This document shows positions 11,124 to 23,142 of a DNA stretch of 64,000 bases, one piece after another. Positions within the stretch are counted from its first letter, which is position 1, and every line of letters begins with the position of its first letter. The DNA lies in NCBI GenBank assembly GCA_018257865.1, contig JAEUBA010000022.1, positions 1 to 64,000 on the forward strand, given 5' to 3'. Source of the DNA: Stereocaulon alpinum (taxonomy: Eukaryota; Ascomycota; Lecanoromycetes; Lecanorales; Stereocaulaceae). Position numbers and translations under genes: made by a program. The notes under the pieces were generated by a model. The model saw nothing but the letters and a program-made list of their open reading frames with translations, did no database searches and had not been told where the DNA came from.

Positions 11124-14100
11124 CTAATTAGTTATCGACCTTAGATTAGTAAGGTACGAATAAAAATTTTAACTTTAATACTAAACCTTACCTATAATAC
11201 CTAACCCTATAATAACGTAACTACCTACGTAGCTAGCTACTAAAGAGGAAGACGAAGGGATAATTATATTATTTAGAATTATCCTTAAAGACCCTATAAA
11301 GTCCTCAGCTACCGCTTTAGGAATATTTATTAAGTAAATAATAAATTACTATTAAAACTATAAAGAAGAAGGGTATAACCTATAGCTAAGCTTTATCTAA
11401 GACTTTAGTAATTAGAATAAAGCCTTATTTAAGAAGGTAGAGAAAGGGTTAATATAAAACCTTAGGGACCTACTTTTTAATCGTAGTATCTATATACCTA
11501 AGGATAAGACCTACGTCTATAAGTACTTAGTAAGGCTAGTAGATTAACCGTAGTCTAAATAGCCTATAAACGTACTAAGGCTAGTAAAGAAAAAGTCTAA
11601 CGTTAACTCTACTAGTAACTCTAATACGCCTAGTACGCCTACCTTAGGAAATAATTTTAATACGCTTAGTATATCTACCTTAGGTAACTCTAATATACTT
11701 AGTATACCTACCTTATTTAAAATTAAAATACTAACTAGGATTACCCTAATTAACGGCGTTAAGATCTATAATACTATTACTAATTACTAGGAGTAAGGCC
11801 TTTCTTAAAAACTTACTATATTAACTAAGCTCTATATAGAAGAGATAAAGTATAATAGAAGAAGTAATTCCTTTAATTATAAGCTAAATATATTCTTAAC
11901 TACTACCTCTAACGCTAGGATACTATTAACTAAGCTCTATATAGCTCTTTAGTATATACTTAGTAGCGATATACTTAATTTCTATTTTAATAATTTATCT
12001 TCCTTCTTATTAATAAACTTAGACTCCCTATAGCTTACCTTTAAAGGAAATTTTAAAGAAAGAGAATACTAAATCGCCTACTTTAATAAATAGAATAGTA
12101 TATCCTTATAACTATTTATTAACTATAATAAAGATAAGACTCTAATAGAGTACTTAGATACTATAGTATCTAAACTAAGAGAGCTATAATATAGCTTAAA
12201 TAAAAGCCTCTATAAGGATAGTTTTATCTACTAAAAGATAATTACTACTTATAAGTTTATACTTACCTATAAGATCGTCTACTAAAAACTACTAGATACT
12301 ATATAAAACCTTATCTAAAACCTTTAATTATCTATAGCCTTATAAGACCGCCGTAGCGCCTTATCGCTAAGCGAAATAATATATATAGATCGTCGCTACT
12401 AAAACTATAAATCTAGTAGTTATAGCTAATTAAGATATCTAAGTAAGCTAAGATATAACTCTACTAATTCTAATAATTCTAGTAATTCGACGAATAAAAA
12501 GCGATACTTTATCTATAAAAAGGAAGGATATTAGTTAACTAATTACCCTAAGGAAGAGTACTAACGTAGCTTTAAGTAATACCTTACTAACGTTAAAGGC
12601 GAAAAAGAAGAAGATAGCGAAGGTAGTACTATTAAAGATACTACTAACGACCTAGCTAATTAAGATAACGATAAATCTTTCCTAATATCTATAGGTACTA
12701 TTAACGGTAAGGCTATATACTAAAAGCTAGCTAATTAGGCGACTTTATATACCGTTATAAAGGTACTATCTATCTAAGATAATATTAATATCTAGGGAGA
12801 AGTACCTTACCGCCCCGCTAAAAGATATAGCGATAGCTACTTCTACGGCCTTATAATTAATATAGGCGCTACCTATAACTCCTTAGTAGGCTATAATTAA
12901 TATCTAGTACTACGGCGTAAGTAAGACGTTAATATTAATACCGATAAGGCTGGTAGCGCTAGATTTAAATTCGGTATTAACGAAGCCTTATTAAAAGGTA
13001 CTATTACCGTTGCTTTACTAATTAGTATTATCGAATTCTATATTATTAATACTAATACGCTATTCCTTCTCTGCCTACGAGACCTTAACTAGGTAGGGTT
13101 TTATTTTAATAATCTAACTAACTACTTAGTTAGCGGTAATAGGTAAGTTCCTATCGTAAGGCTATATAGTTACCTATTCCTTATATAGGGATCGTCGCTA
13201 TCCTACGCCTATATTAATACCTATACTAATAACGGTATTATAAGTAGCTAATTAATAGAGTAGGATCTCTAACGCCTATACCGCCGCTTCAGCTATCTAT
13301 TAATAATACGCCTAGTACGCTTACTAAAGCGCTTTAGCTACCGTTTTAACTAGGACGCTATTAATTAACTAGGTAAGTTCTACTTAACTTACTAGAAATA
13401 TAGTAGATCGCTAGGAAGGTTTAAATTTACTATTAAAAACGACCTATAATTTAATTACTTAGTAATAATTAATATTATATATCTTAATAGCCCTACGGTC
13501 TTAGTCCTATATACTATTAACGAGGCTACGCGTTTCTAAACCGCCCGCTTTCTTAAGGATATTTTAGCGGAGACGGTCTAGGATACCCTATAAGCCTACT
13601 AGATTAATACCTATATTAGACTACTAGACCTACTAGTCTATAACGCTAGTAAGTAATTTATTAGCACCGAATTCGCCTCTAAGGTAAAGGGGATAGTAAT
13701 TAAGTTAAAATACGTCCTAGTTAAAGTATACTACTTAATTAGTTTAGTTAAACGCTACTACGTACCTCTTAGGCGTGCTTATAATATTATCTAAGAAGAC
13801 CTACTACTACTAGGTAAGTAATTCGTCTTATAAATCGCTATTAAGGTAATTAATAATATAGCTAGACCTAATAGGCTAACTCTTATACTACTTCTATTTA
13901 GTATGTTTCTAAAGCTTACTAAATTAGACCCTATATACCTATTAATTACGAAACGAGGTAAGGCTATTAAACGTATAATAAAAGAAGCGTTAGAATTACT
14001 AGTAAAGAGAGATATTACTAAAGCCTTACGCTACTATAATAGTCTATAAAGCGACGCTATCCTAGATACTACTATTAGTAGCGACGTTTTAGTCTAGCGA

Positions 14101-16026
14101 AAAGGTAAAGGATAGAAAGGACCCTACTAATTACTTACTATAAAAGGTTAAGCCTATATAGTTAAACTTAGTAGTAGCCCTATAATATTTCGAATTACCT
14201 TAGTTAAGCCTTACTTAGTTAAATTAACTAATAAAATACCTCCTATACCTTAAGTAGACCTACTAACTAAGGAAGCTACTATTATACGTTAAAACCCGTA
14301 GTAATAGTAATACCTACCTACCTACTATACTTACCTTACTAATAAGGAGTAATTAGATATTAAGCTATTAATAAAGCTATAAGTAGAAGGTACTATTCAA
14401 TCGCTAAATAGCCTATTTATTAACTCTCGCTGAAAGGAAATTAACGGCCTTATTACTAAGGGAGTCTTTAAGATTATTAGTAAGTAAGATATACCGCTAT
14501 ATACCTATATCTTTAGCTGCTAATTTATTAATAATATTAAGTAGGATAGCGCTATACTATTCGAAAAGTCTAGACTAATTATCTAAGCTTATAATAATAA
14601 AGGTAAGAAGGAGGTACTAATATAGTCGCTAATAATTTAACGCGCTAGCTAACGCCTTATTATCTACCTTACTATAATTCTACTACGTAACCTCTACGTA
14701 CGCGATATCTTATAAGCTTATATATAGTCGACGTTAGTACTAAGCTACGCTATCTATATAAAACTATTATAAGGTACTAATCTAAGAGATAATATACTAA
14801 AAGTAGTCCGCCTACTATATAGCGTCCCTAAGGTAGGGATATATTAGTTTAAAACCTATTATAACTACTATACTAGTAAGCTAGGCCTTACTATCTCCTT
14901 ATTTAATCCCTACTTAATATTCTCTAAGTAGGTAATTATTAGCCTCTAGACTAATAACTTACTATTTTACGGAATAGCCGAATACTTAAAGCTAGAAGAG
15001 TAAGTACGCCTTAATATAAGCTTCCTAGTAAAGCTAATTAAAAAGCTAGATAATAAAAAAGACCTCTAATTTAATAGTACTACTATCTCTACTAATAATA
15101 ATATTCTAAAACTCTCGTAGTAATAGTAATATAATAAAATTAATATAATTAATACCGCTACCGCTAGCGATATTAAATTATAATATATTAAGGAAAGAGC
15201 CTACGGTGCCTATATAACCTCTATAAGTTAACTAGAGATAGCTTTTACGCTATCTAGGGTAGCCTAAATTACTTAACTAGTAAAAGAAGACGCTAATTAG
15301 TTAAATAAATAGTTAAATTAGTAAAAGGAGAACTACCGTTAAGGTCTATAATTTATTAAGCTTACTCTAAAGAAGCTAAAACTACTAGTCTTTATTAATA
15401 TAGCCTTCGCTAATAATACTAACCTTAGCTCTTAGATTAGGTATATTATTATCCTTACTAATAAGTAATAGCTAGATAAATTAACTATTAATATTAGTAG
15501 TAATATTATCTACTAGAGTAGTATTAAATATAAAAGAGTTATAAGATTAGTACTAGCTTTAGAGCTATATATAATAGTAGTAGGGTTTAATATTACTACT
15601 ACTTTATAATCTATTATTAAGGGTATTACTTAGTTAAAGATACTACTAATTTTATATACTAACTCCTACTCCCTATATAACTATATTATACGCCTTAATA
15701 CTACTACTAAGAAACGCCTAATAATTAATATAATAGGACTATAGTAGTCCTATAAGAGAAGGGAAATTAATAAGGTATAATAGATTAATAGTAATTATAA
15801 CTTAGTAAATACTATAACTAAGGAGCGCTACTACTAAGTATTAAAGTAATTAGTAGATAGTAATATTATTAAGTTAAAGATAAATACTTAAATAAAAAGA
15901 GAAGCGGTAATCTAACTAATTAGATTATAGTATTACTTAGCCTTATAGGCCTATTTCTATACTAGCTAATTACTAGATTTAGCGTTAATTAGTACTATTT
16001 TTTTAACTTTCTAAAACTTTTACTAG

Positions 16027-16227
16027 TATTAGAATAACGTCGCTCCGCTCTATAACTAGTAGCTTAGTGCTAACTCTTAGATAAAATACTATAGCTTAGC
16101 TAGCTAGATTTAATTAATCCCTAGTTTACTAAGTCTAATAGACACCCTGCGAATTAGGTTATTTAGGGTAGGTAATAGGGGATCAAGCTACTAATCAGTA
16201 CTACCTAGCTGCTAGGTTCTACCGACA
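16027..16227 (+). repeat. 3' LTR of Copia copy C
   Basis: 201 bp, starting TATTAG (RIP of TGTCGG) and ending with an intact CCGACA, followed by target duplication GCTAC at 16228-16232. Confidence 0.9.
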
Positions 16228-16232
16228 GCTAC

Positions 16233-16728
16233 GAATGGATCGGTTTAGTAGCCCCTTCGAATGATCTGGTAAATTACAGTAGTATATCAGTTGCATGTAG
16301 CGTAGATAGGGTTAGGTGGGTAAGAACATACAATCGCAACTGAGGCGGCCTATAATTGAAACGAAGGGCTGCTTTCAAATCTTCAGCCTCGCTATCAAGA
16401 GGGACATCCTATTTATAGATCAAGCCAGTTTGCTGATTAGTGCAAAGCCTGCTGATAATAACAGCTGTTTGAGTATGGGAAAATACAGGTGATTGGCTTT
16501 TACAGAGCTGCAAAAGTAGTACGTACCTCGTACATTTCCGGCCTATGAGGTTATCTGTACCTAGTCTTCCTCGGCGCCCGCGCTTAGATAGGGTGGTGGG
16601 AGGGGGGACAAAACATATGACTGGTTCACGTCACCTCCTTCAGGTCCATGATTTGCAATTGATGTAGTAACAAAAGTGGAGTCATAGAATAGTGCGACGG
16701 ATATATATAACAGGGTCCTTCGATCGTG
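16233..16728. other. Intergenic: boundary of transposon block and first gene
   Basis: Base composition returns abruptly to normal right of the copy C target duplication. I see no gene, LTR or tRNA here; it presumably holds the promoter of the gene starting at 16729. Confidence 0.5.
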
Positions 16729-18829
16729 ATGAAGTCGAAGGAGGTGCCTATCAGTATAGCAGCGGGAAGTTTGACTTCCGGGCCGCGCTGGGAGACTCCT
16801 ACAGTAGAACTAATGGCGGCAACGGCCCCTATACAACCCGGCTCTCGGACCGCGGCCCCCCACCCTAACCTTAAGAGTATCTCCAACCCCCAAGGTACAA
16901 AACCAAGAAGGACGTTGAGACTGTTGCTTCCCTGGGCTTTCACCACCCTTTTCGCCGGCACGGTCTACGCCTTGGTGAAAGTGTACAATACCAAAGGCGT
17001 CCTGACACCATCGCAGAAGAATGCATACAATGTTCTATCGACAGGGTTGTTCATATTTCTCGGTGCAAGCCTGCTGGTTCGCTACAGCTGGAAGGGGTTA
17101 TGTATCAATGGATTTTCACTAAAACTCTGGCAGGAGACCCTCAAACAAATCGCTAAAAGTCTTCCTCACTACATCGATCACTGGTTCAAGCCTTCTCCAA
17201 AACATCAGACTCTAATTGAGGGGTTTGACAGCCTGTTGAACGTCTTGCGGCTCGTGCTTTTTGCGCGCACGCAAATGCTACGACTGGTCTGTATATTGTG
17301 GGTAAGTCATCTTTTCCGGCCCACGATCGAAACATTTTCTCCCCCTAGATCATTCAATTGCTTCTCAAACCCAGTACGATACGGGCCTAGAGTAGACTTG
17401 GAACCTCACAGCCCTTTTCTTTTACGCTTACAAATTACAAGCAATCGCGAAGAAGATGCTAACGTAGTAATACAATAGCTTTTGATCAATATTGTAAGTT
17501 GTTCTCGACCCCTTCGCGGCTCTCAAGCTCACTCTCGGCAGATTGCTTTGATCGCTCCGGCCCTCCTAAGTCTGATATGTACGCTGGAAGATGGACGAGA
17601 TTACAATGGCACATACTCCCAAGATGGCCTACCCATGGTACCAGACACCAAGTGCTACTATCATGGTGGTGATTGTACAACAGGTCAAGTCGCAATGGAT
17701 CAGCTAGCCCATGCATATGGCGAGACAACCTTAGGGGCCAAGTCAACCGATCCAGACAACTGCGGCAATTTCACCGACATCCAAAGCATCATCCACTCGA
17801 AGAGAGACTATCGGTACTATTGTCGCCGTACTACCACCATTCAAGAGTTCGGCATCCGCTTCAACGAATATAATATCAACGACACTCGGCGGACTTACCC
17901 CCATTTCACGGATCGCGTCATCACCGCCTCGTCCGGACCATGCAACGAGTACCCCCAGGTTGGCAACCCGAAACGAACCACCGTGGGAGACCCGAACAGG
18001 GATGGTACGGACTTCATTAGCGCTTTCAATTACACCTACGCCATTACCACTACGAGTAACGGCAGTATCAACATCCCCACCTCTGCCCTTGGCAATTATG
18101 GTACTACCTACATCTACCGCGGCGTTAAAGCTGCCCAACATGAAACCCAATACGGCTACGGCCCTCGAGGGCTTTGGATGTGGGTATTCCGCAACGGGGG
18201 CCCGAACCTAACCCCACTGTTCTATGAGTGCCCAATCACTGTTCACCCCGTCACCCACATCGTCAACCCTGCGCACAACATCTCGAATAGCATGGCTCGC
18301 GAAGCTGCCGCGTCCATTGCCCTACAAGGCCAATTGAAGTTCGGGAAACAGCGATTGCCAGTGTTCACGCAATGGCAGTGGTACGCGTCTCGGTAAGTGA
18401 TGTCAAGCTCGTGTTGTTTTCTCCCAAGATCGGTTTCCACCACTGATCGGTTCCTGGCTACTCAGACATGCCTGGAACATTGAAAACGACACCACCAACA
18501 GCGGCGTAGGTGCCAATATCGCTGAACACGCCATCGTATCGCTGGCGGAGATGCTAGCGAACAACCCGAAGATCCAGACACCAGGAACGGTGCCGTATCT
18601 CGGCAGCAAGCTCAACGTGGACTGGCAGTCCTTTGCCATCCTCGTGGTAGGCATTATCGTGTGCGACAGCTTGGCGAGTGTACTGGGATTGATGGCTATA
18701 TGGAAGGGTCCTAAGTCTGAGTCTGGCCAGTGGATAGAATTACAATGCGAGGATAGCGAGTGTGCTGGGGAGGATGAGAGATTGTGGGGAATAGCTCGGA
18801 CCGGTAGAGAGGAATCTCTGAGTGTATGA
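16729..18829 (+). CDS. Multi-pass membrane protein of unknown function (fungal family)
   Basis: Proposed exons are 16729-17301, 17542-18392 and 18466-18829 (introns of 240 and 73 bp, GT-AG, phases match), giving 595 residues. The first in-frame ATG is at 16729. Hydrophobic segments lie near residues 62-84, 102-122 and at the start of exon 2. A further one (DWQSFAILVVGIIVCDSLAS) lies near the C-terminus. Between them is a roughly 280-residue probably extracellular region with paired cysteines (CYYHGGDC, YYCRR) and N-glycosylation sequons (NGT, NFT, NDT, NYT). This arrangement resembles a family of uncharacterised ascomycete membrane proteins; no enzymatic motif is seen. The first intron is long for this window and its acceptor is inferred from frame. 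The gene is the first one right of the transposon block, and its sequence shows no RIP. Confidence 0.75.
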
Positions 18830-18835
18830 TACGCA

Positions 18836-18895
18836 CAAGCAAGGGGGAGCAGCAGGGGAGCACGAGGGAGCATCAAGGGAGCACGGGGGAGCAAA
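18836..18895. repeat. G-rich minisatellite (GGGGAGCA-type units)
   Basis: About six imperfect tandem units of 10-13 bp around GGGGGAGCA lie directly after the stop codon of the preceding gene. Similar units occur in the 3634-3809 spacer. The runs of G might form quadruplexes on the + strand. Confidence 0.7.
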
Positions 18896-20377
18896 AGCAC
18901 AAAGTGGGCCTTAGTGCGGGAGCAATGCGGCAATGCTATATATGTGAAACTCGAGGATGCTATACATACATATATATATATATTCAAAGAGGAAAAGGAG
19001 CTGTGCTAATGATGGTATCAATGCCTGAGAAGCTTTGCGTGTAGCTGTCGTGTATGCCCTATGAAGTCGCACCTCAAAGGTATCCGATGCTTGAATCAGT
19101 TGATACTATGTGCGTGTGCGTGTGCTGTGGTGATCCTGTAGTCAATGTTTTCTTCTAAAGGTTCTTAGACTGCGTATGTAGTGGCGACCCTTATGAACAA
19201 AAGCGTGAGACTCTAGGATGTTCAGTGACCTTGTCTTGTACCGCAAGGATAGTGATACAAATTTATGAATACTCATGATTGGCTTCTTGATCTGTTATCC
19301 ATGATTTGGCAGTTTCAAATAAGCTTATATGTGTCTCGTAAGAAGGATTCTTCTCGTGTTATATATGACAAGATAATCTGAAGTGCTCCCTCCACGAGTA
19401 CTCCTTCTTCTCTATCCCTCAGTATTTGGAGGTCGTGGGAGTACTCCTTCGGCGAATGCATAGAATTCCCTACGGTATCAAAGTCCCTGCAATTTTTACG
19501 ACCCTATGATTTAAAAATCCCTACAGCATAAAAAGTCCATACACGTTTGGAATCTCTATAGTATGATATCCCCTACGGTATATCATCCCCTACATTTTCA
19601 AAATCCCTACACTTCCAAAGTCCCTACACTTCCAGAACCCTCACAAAATACACTCAGGATGCTTACGCCATAAAGGCTCCATCTAACCGGCGTTCTATAC
19701 GCCAACATCCAGCTCAGCCAGCTACGCAGTATAATCACATCGTCTATATCAACTGTGACCTACGAACTTTCGTTATAGTGACCATCTCTAGCTGTGAAGC
19801 AGGACCAGTTTATACTCGCGCCGACTATGTACAGCGTGATCCAACGATGTGCCTATCCGAGCTCGGGACAGGTCACTCGCGCCTGCAATTTATACGAATC
19901 ATATAACTCGACAAGCACGCCTTACTGTATTGTCGTCTTTGAGTCTTCCCCTTCTGGGACTGTCTCTTGAGCGTAAACCTCTATTCCCCACCATCAACAG
20001 CGAAATAGAATGTTGTAGTAGCTCGTTCTTCATCCTAGTGTCGACTTTAGAATAGAGAGATACGGCCGTCGGCGCTGTTTAAGGGTCTTCGGTAGAGCTA
20101 CTTTATCTACCTTACTCAGAAGATAAAGATCTGCCCCAACCTCACCCCATATCGGGTCTAGGGTGAGCGCCGCCTTAATGTTGCGTGATCTAGGTGGATC
20201 GTCGCGCGATCGATAGTGATCCTGGATAAATCTCGCGAACGATCGATACGATGTCGGGAGCGTATTCGCATCTGTTTTAGTCGTAGATCTTGCGTCGAGA
20301 CAAAGCACGATCTACGCTCGTGCAACCAATCGTATTATTAAGGCTGTAGTCTTCTCGGGACTACACGGTTGTTTTGA
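18896..20377. repeat. Gene-free stretch with TA microsatellite and a TCCCTACA degenerate repeat
   Basis: No convincing gene is seen in about 1.5 kb. A CATA/TA microsatellite lies at about 18963-18984. The motif GAGTACTCCTTC occurs twice near 19396 and 19438. From about 19457 to 19650 the sequence is a degenerate tandem repeat of units such as AAAGTCCCTACA (roughly ten copies at 12-25 bp spacing). Short open frames near 19.85-20.3 kb have no recognisable content. Confidence 0.55.
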
Positions 20378-21211
20378 ATGAGGAAGGTGCATAGCGGCGA
20401 TTCAGGTAGATATTTTGCACAAAATCTATATAATGCAAGCTCGTGCAGCGTACTTGCCCATATCAAGCATTTCGATAAAGAGGCTTCATACGTAGTAGCA
20501 AGCACGAGCCACAGGACTGGAACAACGACATTACCTATAGGAACTACGTCATACACCAAGGATGAAGCTCATCTTGCTAAAAGTATACCTGGTGCTCAAC
20601 CTAGTCCTAAGCAGACAAAGAAGGCGAGAGTCTGGAAAGACTCCTCCATAGGACATTAACAAGCCGGTAATCCGAATGAGAAAGCTCTAGGATTACCAGA
20701 GGAGCGGTCCGATCGAATTAGGGCTTGGATTCGACTGGTTAAGGAATGTCGAAAGAACTACTATCCGCGAACACCACCTCTACTGGTTCTTCCCACAGCG
20801 CCGACAGACAAGGAAAAATATGCTTACACAAATATGAATCGTCCTTTTCTCGTCAGTTGTGGCACGCTCACATTCCTCATTCTTGCGGTCGGGGGGTGGA
20901 TGTTTGCTAAGGCATCTCCCGCCTTTGCATGGTTCGCGCTTTATGCATTTTTCCCCCAATTTTATCTCTTGACGACGCTCTTGATTATTGTTTTGGGGAA
21001 GCAATTCGATCTCGCCGCCCACAAAGAACTCGTCGAATGTTTCTCTGTGGTGGATACGCCAACCGTTGACATCTATTTACCTGTCTGTAAGGAGCCTCTT
21101 GAGATGATTGAAAATAGTTGGAAGTATATCGCTCTATTAGACTACGGGGTGAATAAAAAGAGAATCCATGTTCTCGACGATGGTGCCGATGAAAACATCC
21201 GTTATTTTTAG
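20378..21211 (+). pseudogene. Broken N-terminal remnant of a GT2 (cellulose-synthase-like) glycosyltransferase
   Basis: The readable part from about 20741 shows NYYPRTPP, then KYAYTNMNRPFL (about 20816), two hydrophobic segments and a PTVDIYLPVCKEPLE block near 21059. A K.IHVLDDGADE block follows near 21160. This is the membrane N-terminus and beginning of the nucleotide-sugar-binding fold of fungal type 2 glycosyltransferases. The frame stops at 21209-21211, shortly after the first Asp motif. The rest of the catalytic domain (DxD, QxxRW) and the C-terminal membrane region are absent downstream. The same frame stays open upstream of an in-frame TAA at 20657-20659, suggesting a nonsense mutation as well. 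It cannot make an active enzyme. How far upstream the original gene began is uncertain. Confidence 0.7.
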
Positions 21212-21488
21212 ACAAATAACAGGCTGACCCTGCTCAACTCCTACTGCCTAGGCTCATTCTAGCTCACACTGTACTTTCAGAGCTGCTTATTGCGAACTAT
21301 CTCTGCACTGTATTTGACGTCTCTAGAGTGATACGCCCACTTTTTGCGGCGCGCGCGGAAACATTTTCATCCACAAGAAACATCAGAATAGCACAGCATA
21401 AGGTAGCATAGCCCGCCTATGACATCATCTGCTTCGAACTCAATAAATCTTCTCTTCGGCCTACTTACCCAGACTACAACCAACAAAT

Positions 21489-22088
21489 ATGACAATGGCA
21501 CCCCGCCTTATCGCACAAGCTAACTTGCCAGTATTGTGCAGCTTCTCGAGCGACGAAGCACCTGTACTCCGGCTGACCTTGACACTCACGTCAAGCTCTT
21601 CGACCATCAAAATAGATAGACATACGTCACCATTCTGGCCTATCGTGAACGCCTTAAGCATCATCAACCTGCAAACGCACGAAGTGGTCCAATTACCTCG
21701 GATGGATATAAACTTTCGCAGTGCTGCTGCTCAAGGTGAAAAAGAGCCTTCAGTGTCTTCATCAGCAACGACCGAAGGCCAAGATGATTACTACATGACT
21801 TTGCAGCCAGGTGTGCCATATACAACTTCATTGGACTTCCGGCCATTCGGGCACGAGATCTACGATTCAGAGCGGCTTAAGGGACTTGGCAGCGATAAAT
21901 ATAGGATTGCGACGACACTAGGAATGCATCTTTTGCAGACTGGGGTGGAATATGACTTTTCGGTAAGGGAAGGGATGAAGCTGGGGTCGTGGATTGAGGA
22001 TACGCCGAGCGGTCAGGATAAGGCGGCAAATAGGGGCCCTATCCCCATAGATATAGCAAACAGCGTGAAATTTCACGTTGAGGCTTGA
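21489..22088 (+). CDS. Uncharacterised single-exon protein
   Basis: This is a 199-residue uninterrupted frame from an ATG in a purine-rich context (AACAAATATG). It has no signal peptide, membrane segment or motif I recognise. The first 40 residues are Ser/Thr- and Leu-rich; the middle carries a QDDYYMTLQPG block, and there is a TSLDFRPFGHEIYD stretch near residue 117. Codon use is even and the frame has no internal stops, supporting a real gene. The order of these blocks resembles small uncharacterised ascomycete proteins with a beta-rich fold, but this is an impression only. Confidence 0.65.
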   Translation: MTMAPRLIAQANLPVLCSFSSDEAPVLRLTLTLTSSSSTIKIDRHTSPFWPIVNALSIINLQTHEVVQLPRMDINFRSAAAQGEKEPSVSSSATTEGQDDYYMTLQPGVPYTTSLDFRPFGHEIYDSERLKGLGSDKYRIATTLGMHLLQTGVEYDFSVREGMKLGSWIEDTPSGQDKAANRGPIPIDIANSVKFHVEA

Positions 22089-23142
22089 ATTATCTTGGAG
22101 GGAGTCAAGACCAGTCAAAGGTCTTGTCCTTGAAAGATGTGTTTCTTGGTCTTGTTGGACCACGACCACTCAGTATCACTGCGATCAAAGGCTGGGCAAT
22201 GTATGTCTTCCTGCAGGAATTCTCGATAGCAAAACCGTAACATTTTGCACGTTTTACAGTGTACCCCAGCAGCGTGAAAGAGCCGTATGGCTTTCCATCC
22301 ACAACTTAAAATGTGAGAAGTTCTTGTATGTTGCAGTAAGCCCTCTTCCATCGTTATTAGCCTGTCAAATTGAGTTCGTATGTCTCTCTAGCCCGAAATC
22401 GTCAACAATATCGGAGCGCTGTTTGCACAACTCTTAATCACTCACTGTTGTCTCGCTGACGACTATTTTCATCTCGACGGCCCGTTGAAATTTTGATCGC
22501 CCCTGTACTTCCGTTCCGCAGCCAGTAGGTTGAAATGGGCGATGGTTTCCTCAGGTCAACGTTTCCATTAGTATTGTCTTGACAAAAACACTCCTTCCAC
22601 ATTCTGAAAGAAGTGGTGTATTATTTCACCTGATCTTCCGACATGAAAATACGTAACATGGTTATAACGGCATATGCTGGCTGTAAAGTTGATCTGGAGG
22701 CCTCATCTATGTTATGGTCGTTCCTCACGTCCATACTATTTGCATGCTGTTTGGTGTTTAGCGGAACACATGCTGCGCGCTAGCCATATTGGGCCTAGCG
22801 CATTCTTCGTGTACAGTAGTTTGTGCAACTCTATAGATCTCCTTCTTCTTCTCCAGTCAGAAGTCTTATTCTATTCACCCCCATTGATATCACTTCTGGG
22901 CTCGGTTCTGACAATCTGCCTCTCTTAGTCGACACAGCCACAGTCTCCGAGTCGTATAGGCAACTTGAAACACACCTAGTGTAGGAATACTAAGCAGAGG
23001 ATATTATAGCTTCATTATAGACCCCATTTGAGTGAGAGATGGTCTGAGAACGATCGTCCGCTGTGAGAACGTTAGAATATCACCTCTCAGGCCTGTTGCT
23101 TAGTCAATCGCTAGCGCGCCACCACCTAGAGCACATAAGTAG
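22089..23142. other. Intergenic, no gene seen
   Basis: About 1.05 kb without a convincing reading frame. Short open frames occur on both strands near 22.1-22.4 and 22.7-22.9 kb but lack coding character. No tRNA-like element or repeat was recognised. Confidence 0.4.

Larger units (their letters stand above)
10923..16227 (+). mobile_element. Full-length Copia-type LTR retrotransposon copy C with 5-bp target duplication
   Basis: 5305-bp element with 201-bp LTRs (TGTCGG...CCGACA outer termini) flanked by GCTAC at 10918-10922 and 16228-16232. The stop-riddled + strand translation still shows gag (about 11.3-12.4 kb), a protease-type block G.TYNSLVGY near 12860-12890, a GAG-pre-integrase block near 13270-13330, integrase to about 13.9 kb, RVT_2-type reverse transcriptase (about 14.35-15.05 kb) and RNase H (about 15.5-15.8 kb). 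Integrase before RT defines Ty1/Copia. Stops arise mainly as TAG/TAA in TA-rich context, consistent with RIP. It cannot encode functional proteins. Confidence 0.9.

Noticed and set aside
17486..18987. Several open frames of 80-190 codons on the minus strand opposite the first membrane-protein gene
   Set aside because: They lie antisense to exons whose + strand reading has clear protein character and correctly phased introns; they are shadow frames.
19849..20308. Open frames of 68 (+) and 92 (-) codons in the gene desert
   Set aside because: No recognisable domain and no partner exon; base composition does not favour coding.
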